Shown: positions 1-8,414 of the stretch, piece by piece | How positions within the stretch are numbered: the stretch's first letter is position 1 | Layout of the letters: each line of letters begins with the position of its first letter | DNA from: an uncultured Acidimicrobiaceae bacterium | GTDB lineage: Bacteria; Actinomycetota; Acidimicrobiia; Spongiisociales; UBA5794 | Length of the DNA stretch: 64,000 nucleotides | Reading direction: 5' to 3' | Assembly (NCBI GenBank): GCA_947259365.1 | Contig: CAMYMC010000050.1 | Span: forward strand, 1-64,000 | Made by a program: the position numbers and the translations under genes | Notes under the pieces: generated by a model | Databases searched by the model: none | Told to the model about the DNA's origin: nothing | Seen by the model: only the letters and a program-made list of their open reading frames with translations

Positions 1-128
1 GTCTCGATGAGCTCGTCGTACGTCTCGCACACCGCGACGAGCTCGACATCGTCGAGGCCGCCGAGCAGCGAGACGAGCGCCTCGCGCATGAGATAGCTGT
101 CTTCGGCGAGAACGACCGTCGTCGGCAT
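1..128 (-). CDS. Response regulator receiver domain, 5' fragment (continues off the left edge)
   Basis: Only the first 42 codons lie in the window. The protein begins MPTTVVLAEDSYLMREALVS, which fits beta-1, the acidic pocket (ED) and helix-1 of a CheY-like receiver domain, as in NarL/LuxR-type response regulators. The phosphorylated Asp and any output domain lie outside. The ATG is the complement of bases 126-128. The output type is inferred from the LREALVSLL-style helix only. Confidence 0.75.
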   Translation of the reverse strand, partial: MPTTVVLAEDSYLMREALVSLLGGLDDVELVAVCETYDELIE

Positions 129-351
129 GACGAGAAGTTATCAGCCGGCGGACGCCCCATGCGGTCTGTTCGACCCGGACATGCCACCTTGTCGAGTCGG
201 CCGAAGCCCATCGAGCGTGTGCGTACGACCGCGGGCCGACGTGGTGCCGACCGACACGGCCGACGAAACGGAATCCGCCCACAACCTCGCGGGCAACGGT
301 CGAGCGAAGGACCCGGTGCCGCCGGGCACTCCACGTCACCGCCCCCGCCGG

Positions 352-786
352 CTAGCCGGACTCGAGCACTCCGGTGGCCTGGCCCACCTCGATGAGGTGG
401 CCGTCCGGATCGCGCATGTAGCAGCGGATCTCCGCTCCCCGGTCGATCGGCGGCGTGAGAAACGTGGCCCCCCTGTTCGACCATTCCTGGTACACCCGGT
501 TGATATCCGCCACCCGGATGTTCATGAACGCGCTCACCCGATCCGGGTCGGCGGGCACATCCAGGTACACCTCGGGCTTGTCGTCGGTCGGCCCACCACC
601 CACATTGATGATGACCCAGCTGTTGGCCAGCTTCACGATGGTGGGTTCACCGTCCATCACCGCAACACCGCCGAGGACCCCGACGTAGAAGTCGCGAGAT
701 CTCGCGACATCGGCCGAGACCACGAAGTGCGTGAGCACGATGCCCTCTGGGGGGGCCGGAAACTCCATGTCGTCGACGCTTCCCAC
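352..786 (-). CDS. VOC (glyoxalase/dioxygenase fold) family protein
   Basis: A 144-residue protein with two paired beta-alpha-beta-beta-beta modules of the vicinal oxygen chelate fold. The first opens LTHFVVSADVARSRDFYVGVLGG, and the second ends MRDPDGHLIEV, where the Glu is a typical metal ligand of the fold. The ORF track starts at 816, but a GTG at 786 has AGGAAGG 9 nt upstream, so I prefer it; an ATG at 768 is also possible. It stands alone, so the substrate (lyase, dioxygenase or resistance-type) cannot be told. Confidence 0.8.
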   Translation of the reverse strand: MGSVDDMEFPAPPEGIVLTHFVVSADVARSRDFYVGVLGGVAVMDGEPTIVKLANSWVIINVGGGPTDDKPEVYLDVPADPDRVSAFMNIRVADINRVYQEWSNRGATFLTPPIDRGAEIRCYMRDPDGHLIEVGQATGVLESG

Positions 787-902
787 GATCGAATCCCTTC
801 CTCTCGGGAACCGCACCGTAGCGGCGGCGATGGCTCACGACGCCCCGACGACGCAGGACACCCTCCGACGCGTTCTCAACGGCCGACGAGTCCCGAGCTG
901 CG

Positions 903-1790
903 CTAGTTGAAGAACACCAGCTCGAAGATGAACACGGCAGCCCCGAGGGATAGAGCAAGCCCGACGTCTCTCCCTGAGACGTCTTCGGGGTCGGTGTGGG
1001 AGATCCCGTCGAGCCGTGGGAAGAGAGGCTTGTGAAGCGCCGCGAGGATCACGACGAAGGCGACGCTGGCACCCAGGGCGATCATTCGGTTCTGCTCGAC
1101 CATCCCCTCGGGCGAAGAGCTGGCCGTGCCGAAGAGCTGCAGATAGACCACCGCGCTCACCAACAGCAGAGGAATGCCGGCCATGAACACCAGCGCCTTC
1201 CTCCCGAAGGTGTCCTCGGCCCTGAGGCCGGCGAGAGGGATCAGCATCAGGACCCAGACGGAGCCCGCGACGAGCAAGGCGGCGGAGAGCAGTCCGATCG
1301 CCGCCGGGGGAACGCCTGCGAGCATCACCGAGACCCAGTCGGATTCGACGTCGGGGTAGTCGACGAGCCCGATGATCATTCCGACGCCCTCCTGGAGGAC
1401 GGCCACGGGTCCCCACATCACGATGGGCAGCCAGGCTGCGGAACGTCTCCGCCACGCGAGCAGGCTGACGCTCACCCCGAGCAGGACGTTGAGCACCGGA
1501 CCGGCAGCTTGTGAGAGGGCCAGCCTCAGCTGTGTGACCTCGCTGAGGTCGCCGTAGTCGTTGTACGAGAGATCGAAGGGATGGAGCACGACCCCTTCGT
1601 TGGGGACTCCGGCGATCGCGCTCCCGGCGTAGTGCCCGGCCTCGTGCACCGGGACTCCGAGCAGGTAGGCAAAGAAGGAGGCTCCCATGACCAGGGCCGC
1701 GGCACGGAGAAGGAGCGCGGGTCGGGAGCTGCCATGGTTGGGACCGACGACCTCGCGTTCGCTCACCGGCTTGCCCGATGCAGTGGTCAT
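903..1790 (-). CDS. M50-like integral membrane metalloprotease-family protein
   Basis: A 295-residue polytopic membrane protein. A first hydrophobic segment (about 26-48) runs straight into HEAGH (residues 49-53), an HEXXH zinc site. A later AGPVLNVLLG matches the second conserved motif (G-P-x-x-N) of site-2-protease-type M50 enzymes. About five further hydrophobic stretches follow. The start has GGGAGG 4 nt upstream. Family proteins cleave membrane-embedded substrates, but many M50-like proteins of this layout are uncharacterised. No PDZ domain is present and no anti-sigma factor neighbours it, so the substrate is unknown. Confidence 0.7.
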   Translation of the reverse strand: MTTASGKPVSEREVVGPNHGSSRPALLLRAAALVMGASFFAYLLGVPVHEAGHYAGSAIAGVPNEGVVLHPFDLSYNDYGDLSEVTQLRLALSQAAGPVLNVLLGVSVSLLAWRRRSAAWLPIVMWGPVAVLQEGVGMIIGLVDYPDVESDWVSVMLAGVPPAAIGLLSAALLVAGSVWVLMLIPLAGLRAEDTFGRKALVFMAGIPLLLVSAVVYLQLFGTASSSPEGMVEQNRMIALGASVAFVVILAALHKPLFPRLDGISHTDPEDVSGRDVGLALSLGAAVFIFELVFFN

Positions 1791-2003
1791 GGGGCCTCCC
1801 AGGGCCGAAGCCGAGGTGCTCCGCAGCGGAGCCAGCCGCTCGCCACCGCCAGACGGCCCGCGTCTGCCTTGCGGGACCGTACCGCGCGGGCACGTGGCTT
1901 CACCAGGGCCGGAGTGCCCTACCCCCCGGCTCGAGCGGAGGCTCGCCTCGCACGGTGCTCCCGATGAGGGTGCCTTCGAGCCGCTGCGGAGTCGTGTGCG
2001 GAC

Positions 2004-2043
2004 GCGAAGCGGGCGCCGGGAGAATGCCCGGCGCCCGCTTCGC
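2004..2043 (-). terminator. Perfect 17-bp hairpin after the RRM gene
   Basis: The arms gcgaagcgggcgccggg and its exact complement enclose a 6-nt loop, 24 bases past the RRM gene stop. No U-tract follows, which is common for terminators in high-GC actinobacteria. Confidence 0.7.
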
Positions 2044-2067
2044 TCAAACGAGCGATCTATGCGGCCG

Positions 2068-2322
2068 TCACCGCGAGCGCTCTTTGGCGACGTTCACGGT
2101 CAGCTGACGGCCGTCGATGTTGCGGCCGTCGAGCGACGAGATCGCCTTCTTGGCGTCCTCGGAGGACGCCATCTCGACAAAGCCGAAGCCGCGGGAACGG
2201 CCGGTGTCACGCTCGGTGATCACCTGAGCCTTCACCACTTCGCCGTGCTCGGAGAAAAGTGCCTCGAGCTCGGCCGAGTTGGTGGCGAACGTCAGGTTCC
2301 CCACGTAGATGTTGGTGGACAT
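2068..2322 (-). CDS. Single RRM-domain RNA-binding protein
   Basis: An 84-residue protein that is nearly one RNA recognition motif. RNP2 is IYVGNL (residues 5-10) and RNP1 is RGFGFVEM (about 44-51), both with the aromatic residues that stack on RNA bases. The ATG is preceded by GGAAGGAG at 5 nt. Single-RRM proteins of this size occur in cyanobacteria and many other bacteria, often as cold- or stress-responsive RNA chaperones. The 385-base region upstream would allow a long leader. No Gly-rich tail is present. The specific RNA target is unknown. Confidence 0.9.
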   Translation of the reverse strand: MSTNIYVGNLTFATNSAELEALFSEHGEVVKAQVITERDTGRSRGFGFVEMASSEDAKKAISSLDGRNIDGRQLTVNVAKERSR

Positions 2323-2707
2323 TGATGCTCCTTCCGAAGCGTTTGAACCGTCGGTTTCCAGACGCCCCGCAAGTTGTGTACCCGCGTACCACAGCCGACG
2401 GAGATCGGCGGGGTACGAACGAGCCCTGCGGCGACTTCACTCGACGGTACGAAGGAGCAAAGCGGCGCTGCACGTTTCAGCCGTGCACGAGCACGGAGTC
2501 TAGCCGAAGCCACGGACGAACCGGCCGCGCCCTTCACAACGGCTGCCCGACGGGATGAACTCCGCTGATGGCCGACGGACGAGCCGTCGCGGTGCCGTTC
2601 GGGCTTGTGACTCCTGGGTACCTCGGCGGAACCGAGGGATGAGCCCGCGCGGCTCGTTGCCGTCGCGGCCGGCTCGCCGACCCCGAACCACGAGGATCCG
2701 GTCCACC
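2323..2707. other. Intergenic region, no gene seen
   Basis: 385 bases upstream of the RRM gene. No frame on either strand has convincing coding character. It probably holds the RRM gene promoter and leader; I could not pick a -10/-35 pair with confidence. Confidence 0.5.
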
Positions 2708-2853
2708 TCAGCCTTCGACGATGAGCGTTCCCTTCATGCCGTCGTCCAGTGGGCTGCGTCCTCTTCGAAGCAGCCGAAGTCCCATTCGCCGGTCGCGTCG
2801 GCGGGAATCGTGATCGACACCGTCGCCGACTCGTTCGGGTTGCGCCAACGTCC
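2708..2853 (-). pseudogene. Frameshifted C-terminal remnant of a cupredoxin domain
   Basis: Read leftward, one frame gives RNPNESATVSITIPADATGEW then DFGCFEEDAAHW and hits a stop. Dropping to another frame near bases 2746-2750 continues DDGMKGTLIVEG and stop. Together these match the end of a type-1 copper domain, with Cys, His and the GMKGTL Met region. A stop codon (2854-2856) precedes the fragment and no N-terminal half is present. I infer a decayed gene with a single-base deletion. A sequencing error could explain the shift but not the missing 5' part. Confidence 0.5.
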
Positions 2854-2890
2854 TCAGATCGTGCTGTCTCGCGGCCTCCTCATGTCCTGA

Positions 2891-3301
2891 CGGGCCGCAG
2901 CTGCGGGCGATCGTCCGCACGAGGTCGCCCGCATCGCCCACCACGACTCGTGGTACCTGCTCCTCCACGCCTCGGGCTTCCCCCTCTTCCGGTGGATTCC
3001 GCCCTTCCGAGACAGCTTCGGCGCGCTCCGGGCGTCAATCGAGGCGTGGGCAGACCACGACGCGTGCCGCACGCTGCAGGAACGGCGCACCGTGGCCACG
3101 GCGATACGCTCGCTGAACCTCGGTGCGCCGGTACACGGTATCGCCACGATCTCAACCGTGGAGGGCGTGCACGAGCGGCTACGCCTGCTCGAGGACGCCC
3201 CACCGGCGATGATCCCGCCGTGGCTGCAGCCGGCTCTGTATGCAGGGTTGCTGGCCCTGGTAGTCGCGAGCACGAGCTCGCTCGTCACGTGGTGGCTCTG
3301 A
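2891..3301 (+). pseudogene. Open frame without a credible full-length start, unknown function
   Basis: A 137-codon open frame with coding-like composition runs from just after a stop at 2888-2890 to TGA at 3301. It contains DSWYLLLHASGFPLFRW, an alpha-helical acidic/Arg-rich middle, and a C-terminal hydrophobic segment ending VTWWL. The only in-frame start offered by the ORF track is a GTG at 3092, which would give 69 residues. I read it as a gene that has lost its 5' end, perhaps through the same event that broke the neighbouring cupredoxin. A short tail-anchored protein from 3092 is the alternative. Confidence 0.35.
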
Positions 3302-3308
3302 GGACCGC

Positions 3309-4436
3309 CTACCCGACACCGTAGACGTCGTCCCAGGTCACCATGATCTCGTCGGCCTCCGCGGCGAGCGCTCCCCAATCGATGTCGAAGGCCGGGATCG
3401 ACTCGAGCCGAGGTGAGCCCTCGGGCGGTTCGACGTCGGTGCGAACGGGGTAGAAGCTCCCGATCTCGACGATGATCTCCTGCCCGGGACGGGAGAGGAT
3501 GAAATCGACGAACGCCTCGGCGGCGGCCGGGTTGCGTGAACCGGCGGTGATGGCGATCGGGCTCGGGATGATGACCGTCCCGCCGGCCGGGTAGGCGAAG
3601 TCGATGGGCGATCCGCTCGCCTTGGCAACGCGGGCCATGTAATCGAGCACGGCCACCGCGTCGAACGTTCCCGCCGCGAGGCCGTCTCGGGCGGCGCCGT
3701 TGCTGGGCACGGTGACGCCGCCGCCGGCGGCCAGCGTCGAGAAGTACTCAGTGCCGTGGTGATCCAGGAGCGCTTTGATCGTTGCCCGGGCGGCACCCGA
3801 CTCGGGAGCGGGGAATGCGCTCGAGGCGACGTCGTGGAGGTCGGCCCAATCGGTGAGGCCCTCGGGATACAGCGAGGTGTTCCAGGCGACCACCATCGAG
3901 ATGATGCGGCCCGGGACGTAGAACCCGTCGGGGTCGGCGTGGGCGGAGATGATCGGAGCATCGGCCGGCGGCTCGTACCGGGCGAGCAGACCCATGTCCT
4001 TGTATCCCTCGTAGGGTGACGGTTCGGCAAGCCAGATCACGTCGGCTTCGACACCGCCCTGCTCGATCTCAGCGGCGAGCCTCTCCTCGATGTCGGCCGT
4101 CCTGCCGCGCACGACCCTGAGGGAGATCCCGCCAACACCTTCCCCCCCGGGCGAGAGCCAGTAGTTCCCCTCGAGATCCGGAAACTGGCGCTCGACGACG
4201 CCCTTGAGCCGGTCCACGATCGGATCCGGCATCGAGGTGTACAGGACGACCTCGCCGGCCGCCGCGTCGTCCGGCGCGGGGTTCGCACACGCACCGGCAC
4301 CACCGGCGAAGGCGAGGACGAGCGCCAGCGTGGCGAGGATCGGTCTCGATTGTCGTCTGCCCGGGCCCGCCCCGAGCCCTACGGCGGCGGCCATGGATCG
4401 ACTATCGCCCACCGGTGGGCCCGACGCCAGTGCCAT
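3309..4436 (-). CDS. Extracellular solute-binding lipoprotein, iron(III)-type ABC transporter family
   Basis: About 375 residues. A signal peptide with a lipobox-like end (FAGGAGAC) is followed by GEVVLYTSMPDPIVDRL, the usual opening of FbpA/FutA-type periplasmic binding proteins. Later segments (VIWLAEPSPY, GRIISMVVAWNTSLYP, GSRNPAAAEAFVDFILS) also fit that family. It would bind a ferric or similar ligand outside the membrane and deliver it to an ABC permease. No permease or ATPase gene is adjacent, so it is an orphan here. Start choice is uncertain: ATG 4436 (GGAGG upstream), ATG 4394, or the track start 4478. Confidence 0.8.
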   Translation of the reverse strand: MALASGPPVGDSRSMAAAVGLGAGPGRRQSRPILATLALVLAFAGGAGACANPAPDDAAAGEVVLYTSMPDPIVDRLKGVVERQFPDLEGNYWLSPGGEGVGGISLRVVRGRTADIEERLAAEIEQGGVEADVIWLAEPSPYEGYKDMGLLARYEPPADAPIISAHADPDGFYVPGRIISMVVAWNTSLYPEGLTDWADLHDVASSAFPAPESGAARATIKALLDHHGTEYFSTLAAGGGVTVPSNGAARDGLAAGTFDAVAVLDYMARVAKASGSPIDFAYPAGGTVIIPSPIAITAGSRNPAAAEAFVDFILSRPGQEIIVEIGSFYPVRTDVEPPEGSPRLESIPAFDIDWGALAAEADEIMVTWDDVYGVG

Positions 4437-4609
4437 TGGTCCCCGCGTCCTCCACGTCCCTATACCGGGGATGGGCACGTGGCATGGTCGGCCGGGGTCG
4501 ATCGACCCTGGTGGCCTCAGGGCCGGTCGAGTATCAAGGGCGAAAAGGGTCGCCGGCCGTGTCCCCCGGCCGGTGCCGCCGGTTCCTACCCCGCAGGAAG
4601 GACGCGCTC

Positions 4610-5044
4610 ATGGGAATCGTCTGGGGCATCGTGATCCTCGTGCTCGGGCTCGTCGGCTGGGGTGGTCAGACGATCTCCTGGCTCGCCCCGGGCACCGCCG
4701 TGAGCTTGGGGCTGATGGAGGCCGAGGAGGACGTCGAGCCTGCGTACTGGGCCGACATCCGTGGCGAGGCGATGTGGGATGCGCTCACGCTGTGGACGAT
4801 CGTCGTCGCCGGAGCGCTCCGCGTCGCCGACAGCGCGGCCTGGGCGCCGTTCGGTCTCGTCGGGGGCGGCATGTTCGTCTACTTCGCCGGGCGCGGCATC
4901 CTCACCCGGATCGCCATGCTGCGACGCGGCCTGCGGATCGGCACACCTGCCCAGGTCCCGGTGAACCTCGCCATGCTCGCCGTCTGGGGGGTCATGGGCC
5001 TCGTCACGATCTTGGCGGCCGCCGCCGCTCTGCCTCCGCTGTGA
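4610..5044 (+). CDS. Small integral membrane protein
   Basis: 144 residues with four probable membrane segments: GIVWGIVILVLGLVGW near the N-terminus, ALTLWTIVVAGAL, FGLVGGGMFVYFAG and NLAMLAVWGVMGLVTIL. The ATG at 4610 has AGGAAGGA about 7 nt upstream, so the ORF-track start at 4415 is too long. It is followed 31 bases later by another small membrane protein, and the two probably share a transcript. I do not recognise the family. Confidence 0.75.
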   Translation: MGIVWGIVILVLGLVGWGGQTISWLAPGTAVSLGLMEAEEDVEPAYWADIRGEAMWDALTLWTIVVAGALRVADSAAWAPFGLVGGGMFVYFAGRGILTRIAMLRRGLRIGTPAQVPVNLAMLAVWGVMGLVTILAAAAALPPL

Positions 5045-5075
5045 CCAGTCACACGTCCGCGGAGAGGAGCCTGAG

Positions 5076-5516
5076 ATGGAAGTGACCGGAGTGACCTGGG
5101 TCGTCGCCGTCGCCGGACTCGTGCTCATCGTGCTGCTCGGCTCGTTGCAACTCGTCGCCGTCGTGAGGCCGCGGGCGGCGTGGACCATCGACAACGTCTA
5201 CGGCGGCAACCCGGAGGCCACAGATCCCAAGGCGTACTTCGCCTTCAACCAGGCGTCGGCCTGGGCAGATCCGTTCCTGTGGGCGCCCCTCCAGGTCGCG
5301 GGGAGCATCGGCATGCTGGCCGGACAGCGGTGGGGGTTCCTGCTCGCCCTCGCCGCCTCGGTGCCCTTCTGGTACACCGCCGTGTTCTTCTACATCTGGG
5401 ACCGCGACCTCGGGTTCAGGGAGAACACGCTCATGTACTGGGTGGTGATTTGGGGTATGTGGCCCGTCTTCGGCGTTGTCGAGGGGGTCTACTGCTTCGT
5501 CCGGCTCCTCGAGTAG
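5076..5516 (+). CDS. Small integral membrane protein
   Basis: 146 residues. An N-terminal segment (WVVAVAGLVLIVLLGSLQLV) and three further hydrophobic stretches alternate with Trp/Tyr/Phe-rich loops (NQASAWADPFLWAP, FWYTAVFFYIWDRD). The ATG has GGAGAGGAG upstream. It lies between a membrane protein and a lipoprotein gene on the same strand, and the three look like a small envelope operon. Family not recognised. Confidence 0.78.
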   Translation: MEVTGVTWVVAVAGLVLIVLLGSLQLVAVVRPRAAWTIDNVYGGNPEATDPKAYFAFNQASAWADPFLWAPLQVAGSIGMLAGQRWGFLLALAASVPFWYTAVFFYIWDRDLGFRENTLMYWVVIWGMWPVFGVVEGVYCFVRLLE

Positions 5517-5623
5517 CGCCGCCTGCCGTGCCCCCGGGAACCTTCCCGGCGCCGACGGCGTCCCAGCTGCGAGTGGGATGGATCCCACACCTCGACCGCA
5601 ACCCTGAGGAAGAAAGGCACCCC

Positions 5624-6217
5624 ATGACCACCTCGCTTCGTGTCCTGCGCGGCGCCGCCGTTCTCGCCGTGCTGGTACTCGTCGCCGCAGCCTGCGGGGA
5701 CGGCTCGACCGACGACGCTCCCGCCGCGGCCGACCTGGCCGACGCCGTCAGCACCGTGTCCCTGCCCCCAAACGACGATCCCGGCGCAAGCCCGGTCCTC
5801 TCCGGAGCGTGCGTGGAGGGTGAACCCGACTGCACCGACACGCTCGTCACCGGCGACGACGAGCCACTGCCGGTACCCGGGGACGACCCGATGACCGGCG
5901 GAGCCGTCGCTTCGGGCGGGATGCTCGCCGACGGCGGCCTCTCCGTTTCCGACGCGCTCGCCACCGACGCCACCGGCACCATCGCCGTCCGCGGGTTTCT
6001 CCTCGCCGACGAAACCGGGGCCCGGTTGTGCGAGCTGCTCGCCGAATCGCTGCCACCCCAGTGCGGTGGCGCATCGCTCCCGGTCACCGGCTACGAGGAG
6101 GTGCTCGGCGTGCCGCTCGCCAGCGCACAGGGCGTCACGTGGACCGACATCACGGTGGCGCTCTTCGGTGAGATCATCGACGGGACGCTCGTCGTCGACC
6201 CGACGGTCGCCGGATAG
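5624..6217 (+). CDS. Predicted lipoprotein, unknown function
   Basis: 197 residues. The signal peptide MTTSLRVLRGAAVLAVLVLVAAAC ends in a lipobox Cys at 24, followed by an acidic, disordered Asp/Ala/Pro-rich linker to about residue 90. The C-terminal part is folded-looking and includes two Cys (LCELLAESLPPQC) and a possible OB-like strand set (GTIAVRGFLLADETG, WTDITVALFGEIIDGTLVV). AGGAAGAAAGG precedes the ATG. It is the last gene of the small envelope cluster and is followed by a hairpin. Confidence 0.72.
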   Translation: MTTSLRVLRGAAVLAVLVLVAAACGDGSTDDAPAAADLADAVSTVSLPPNDDPGASPVLSGACVEGEPDCTDTLVTGDDEPLPVPGDDPMTGGAVASGGMLADGGLSVSDALATDATGTIAVRGFLLADETGARLCELLAESLPPQCGGASLPVTGYEEVLGVPLASAQGVTWTDITVALFGEIIDGTLVVDPTVAG

Positions 6218-6236
6218 ACCCTCCCATCCGCCGGCT

Positions 6237-6269
6237 GCAACCTCCGCCCCTCGCCGGGGTGGAGGTTGC
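6237..6269 (+). terminator. 14-bp hairpin after the lipoprotein gene
   Basis: gcaacctccgcccc and ggggtggaggttgc pair with one G-T wobble around a 5-nt loop, 19 bases past the stop. The -10 element of the next gene begins immediately after it. Confidence 0.65.
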
Positions 6270-6271
6270 TG

Positions 6272-6277
6272 TATCGT
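6272..6277 (+). promoter_or_regulatory. -10 element TATCGT, predicted leaderless start
   Basis: TATCGT ends 6 nt before the ATG at 6284, so transcription should begin at or next to the start codon. This argues against the TTG start at 6266. Confidence 0.45.
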
Positions 6278-6283
6278 CCTTGC

Positions 6284-6652
6284 ATGGCAGCCATCGGCCG
6301 TCTGAGTCTCACCGCGCTCGACTGCCCCGACCCGCGGGCGCTCGCCGAGTTCTACGGCGCGATCACCGGATGGCCGGTCGGCTACGACGACGGCGAATGG
6401 GTCAGGCTGGCGAGCGACACCGGAGCGACGCTCGCATTCCAGCTCGCTCCCGGCCATCAGCCCCCGGCGTGGCCTTCCGACGAACGGCCCCAGCAGGCCC
6501 ATCTCGACTTCGACGTCCCCGACCTCGATGCCGCCGAGGCGCAGGTGCTCGCCCTCGGGGCCACCAAGGCAGAGACTCAGCCGGGGACGACGTTCCGGGT
6601 CTTCCTCGACCCGGCCGGCCACCCATTCTGCCTCGTCCTCATCCGTGACTGA
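6284..6652 (+). CDS. VOC family protein (glyoxalase-like)
   Basis: 122 residues. It starts AAIGRLSLTALDCPDP, an actinobacterial glyoxalase-like opening, with FYGAITGWPV in the first half and VFLDPAGHPFCLV in the second. The motif DPAGHPFCL replaces the more usual DPDGN-x-x-E, so the terminal Glu metal ligand is not obvious. Small proteins of this subgroup are common in actinobacteria with no known substrate. It is monocistronic between a terminator and another leaderless gene. Confidence 0.82.
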   Translation: MAAIGRLSLTALDCPDPRALAEFYGAITGWPVGYDDGEWVRLASDTGATLAFQLAPGHQPPAWPSDERPQQAHLDFDVPDLDAAEAQVLALGATKAETQPGTTFRVFLDPAGHPFCLVLIRD

Positions 6653-6701
6653 GGCTCCGCCCTCCAGGGCGTCGAATGCCCGGTCGCCAGTTCCAGCTCC
6701 G

Positions 6702-6707
6702 TAGCAT
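6702..6707 (+). promoter_or_regulatory. -10 element TAGCAT, predicted leaderless start
   Basis: TAGCAT ends 6 nt before the ATG at 6714, and no ribosome-binding site is visible. Confidence 0.45.
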
Positions 6708-6713
6708 CGGACG

Positions 6714-7334
6714 ATGGAGCGCGACGACCTCGGTGGCCCGACCAGATCGCAGCGCGTCGTCGCCGTCAGCGGGCTCGTCGCGATCGTCTTGGTCGCCCCC
6801 GTCACGGTGGGGATCTTCGGTGCGGCGGCACTGCGATGGGTGCTCACCGTCGGCGCCGCCGCCGCGATCCTCATCGGCGTCGGTGTCGCGGTCCGGTACG
6901 TCATCTCGCGCAAGTTCCCCGTGCTGGCGTTCGAGCTCTCCGACGTCTCGGAGCCGGCGGCCCGACTCGAGGACGCCCAGGCGCGCCTCGCCGCCGGTGA
7001 CTACGCGGCCTTCGCGGTCTACGCCGACGGCGGCGAAGCGAAGAGCGAGGCATCGGGTCAGATCTGGCTCTACGCCGCGAAGGGTGGCGGGATCGAGCGC
7101 ACTGCCATCGAGCTGGCCTACGACAGCCTCACCGCACCGCGACGCCACCCGGCCCTGGCCGCGCTCGTCGACGATGGCTGGCAGATCACGGGCTGGGAGC
7201 GCTCGCAGTGGGTCCTGCTCGGCCGCGACGGCGGCGTCGACGCGGCGGAGACCATCGTCGTCGTGGCCCGGGCTGCGGCCGCGCTCGCCGGCATCGGTGA
7301 AGGCAACGGATGGTCGTTCCGGGCGATCGCCTAG
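6714..7334 (+). CDS. Conserved-looking membrane-anchored protein, unknown function
   Basis: 206 residues. Two adjacent hydrophobic segments (about 15-40 and 42-65) are followed by a soluble C-terminal domain of about 140 residues with alternating helices and strands (EPAARLEDAQARLAAGDYAAFAV, WQITGWERSQWVLLGRDG). No catalytic motif is recognisable. It is convergent with the histidine kinase gene, with only 3 bases between the stops. Confidence 0.7.
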   Translation: MERDDLGGPTRSQRVVAVSGLVAIVLVAPVTVGIFGAAALRWVLTVGAAAAILIGVGVAVRYVISRKFPVLAFELSDVSEPAARLEDAQARLAAGDYAAFAVYADGGEAKSEASGQIWLYAAKGGGIERTAIELAYDSLTAPRRHPALAALVDDGWQITGWERSQWVLLGRDGGVDAAETIVVVARAAAALAGIGEGNGWSFRAIA

Positions 7335-7337
7335 CCA

Positions 7338-8414
7338 TCAACTGGCGACGACCTTGGGAAGGGTGACCCGCACCACGGTGCCGGCGCCGGGTGCGCTGTC
7401 CATCGTGATCTCACCGCCGTGGGCCTCGACCAGGTCGCGGCTGATCGTGAGCCCGAGACCCGACCCCTTGGACGTCGAACCCTTGCGGAAGCGCTCGAAC
7501 GCCGCTGCAACCTCCGCCGGAGCGAGTCCGACGCCGGTGTCCTCGACCTCGATCTCTACGGCTGCTCCGCGGTCGCGCACCCGCAGCGCGAGCCCGCCTC
7601 CATCCGGCATGGCCCGCAGGGAGTTGATGACCAGGTTGCTCACTACCTCGCGGATCCGTACCGGATCCACGACGACGTCGGGAAGAGAGGCGGGTCCGTC
7701 CGCCGTCACGACCACCGCTCGCTCGGCGGCGATGCGCCGGTGGGCGTCGCCGACGTCGGAGACGAGATCGACGAGGTCGGTCGGCTCCGGGTGGAGCGCG
7801 AGCGCCCCGGCCTCGGCGAGGCTCAGGGTCCGGAGGTCCTCGATGAGCCGTTCCATCACCGTCACTTCGTCGAGCAGCAACTCGAGGTGGTCGGGATCGG
7901 CGTCGTGGACGCCATCGAGCATCGCCTCGATCTCACCGCGCACCACCGTCAGCGGCGTCCGCAGCTCGTGACCGAGGTCGGCGAGGAGGCGGCGGCGCTG
8001 CTCGTCGGCCGACTCGAGGCGCTCCGCCATGCGGTTGAACGACGAGACGACGGGTCGCACCGCCGGCGCCGAGGTCGTCACCCGCACCGAGTAGTCGCCG
8101 TCGGCGAGCGAGCCGGCAGCGCGGATGAGGTCGCGCACCGGTCGCCACGTGCGGAAGGCAAAGCGGCCGAAGACGAGCGCGGTGAGCACGAACACGAGTG
8201 GCACGGCGGCCAGCGCCAGCCACACCCACGGTGACACGTCGAAGACGACGGTGGCAACGACGACCACGATCGCCACGAGGAGCACCGGTCCGAAGAGGAA
8301 GAAGGCAACCATGCCCACGGCCATCCTCCGGCCGAACCCCTGCCATGCGGCCGCGCCCGGCGGCGGGCCCCACCATTCCCCGGGGCGCCCCTCGTGCCGG
8401 AAGGACCTACGCAT
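7338..8414 (-). CDS. Sensor histidine kinase (HAMP, HisKA, HATPase)
   Basis: 358 residues. Two membrane segments (about 30-55 and 62-85) have almost no extracytoplasmic loop. A HAMP linker follows, then the H-box DLGHELRTPLTVV, the N-box NLVINSLRAMPDGG, the G1 box VEDTGVGL and the G2 box GSGLGLTISRD. It would autophosphorylate on the H-box His and pass the phosphate to the upstream regulator. The ATG at 8414 lies within the end of the regulator gene (8-base overlap), showing translational coupling. The tiny sensor loop suggests an intramembrane signal, perhaps through the small membrane protein encoded first in the operon. Confidence 0.95.
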   Translation of the reverse strand: MRRSFRHEGRPGEWWGPPPGAAAWQGFGRRMAVGMVAFFLFGPVLLVAIVVVVATVVFDVSPWVWLALAAVPLVFVLTALVFGRFAFRTWRPVRDLIRAAGSLADGDYSVRVTTSAPAVRPVVSSFNRMAERLESADEQRRRLLADLGHELRTPLTVVRGEIEAMLDGVHDADPDHLELLLDEVTVMERLIEDLRTLSLAEAGALALHPEPTDLVDLVSDVGDAHRRIAAERAVVVTADGPASLPDVVVDPVRIREVVSNLVINSLRAMPDGGGLALRVRDRGAAVEIEVEDTGVGLAPAEVAAAFERFRKGSTSKGSGLGLTISRDLVEAHGGEITMDSAPGAGTVVRVTLPKVVAS

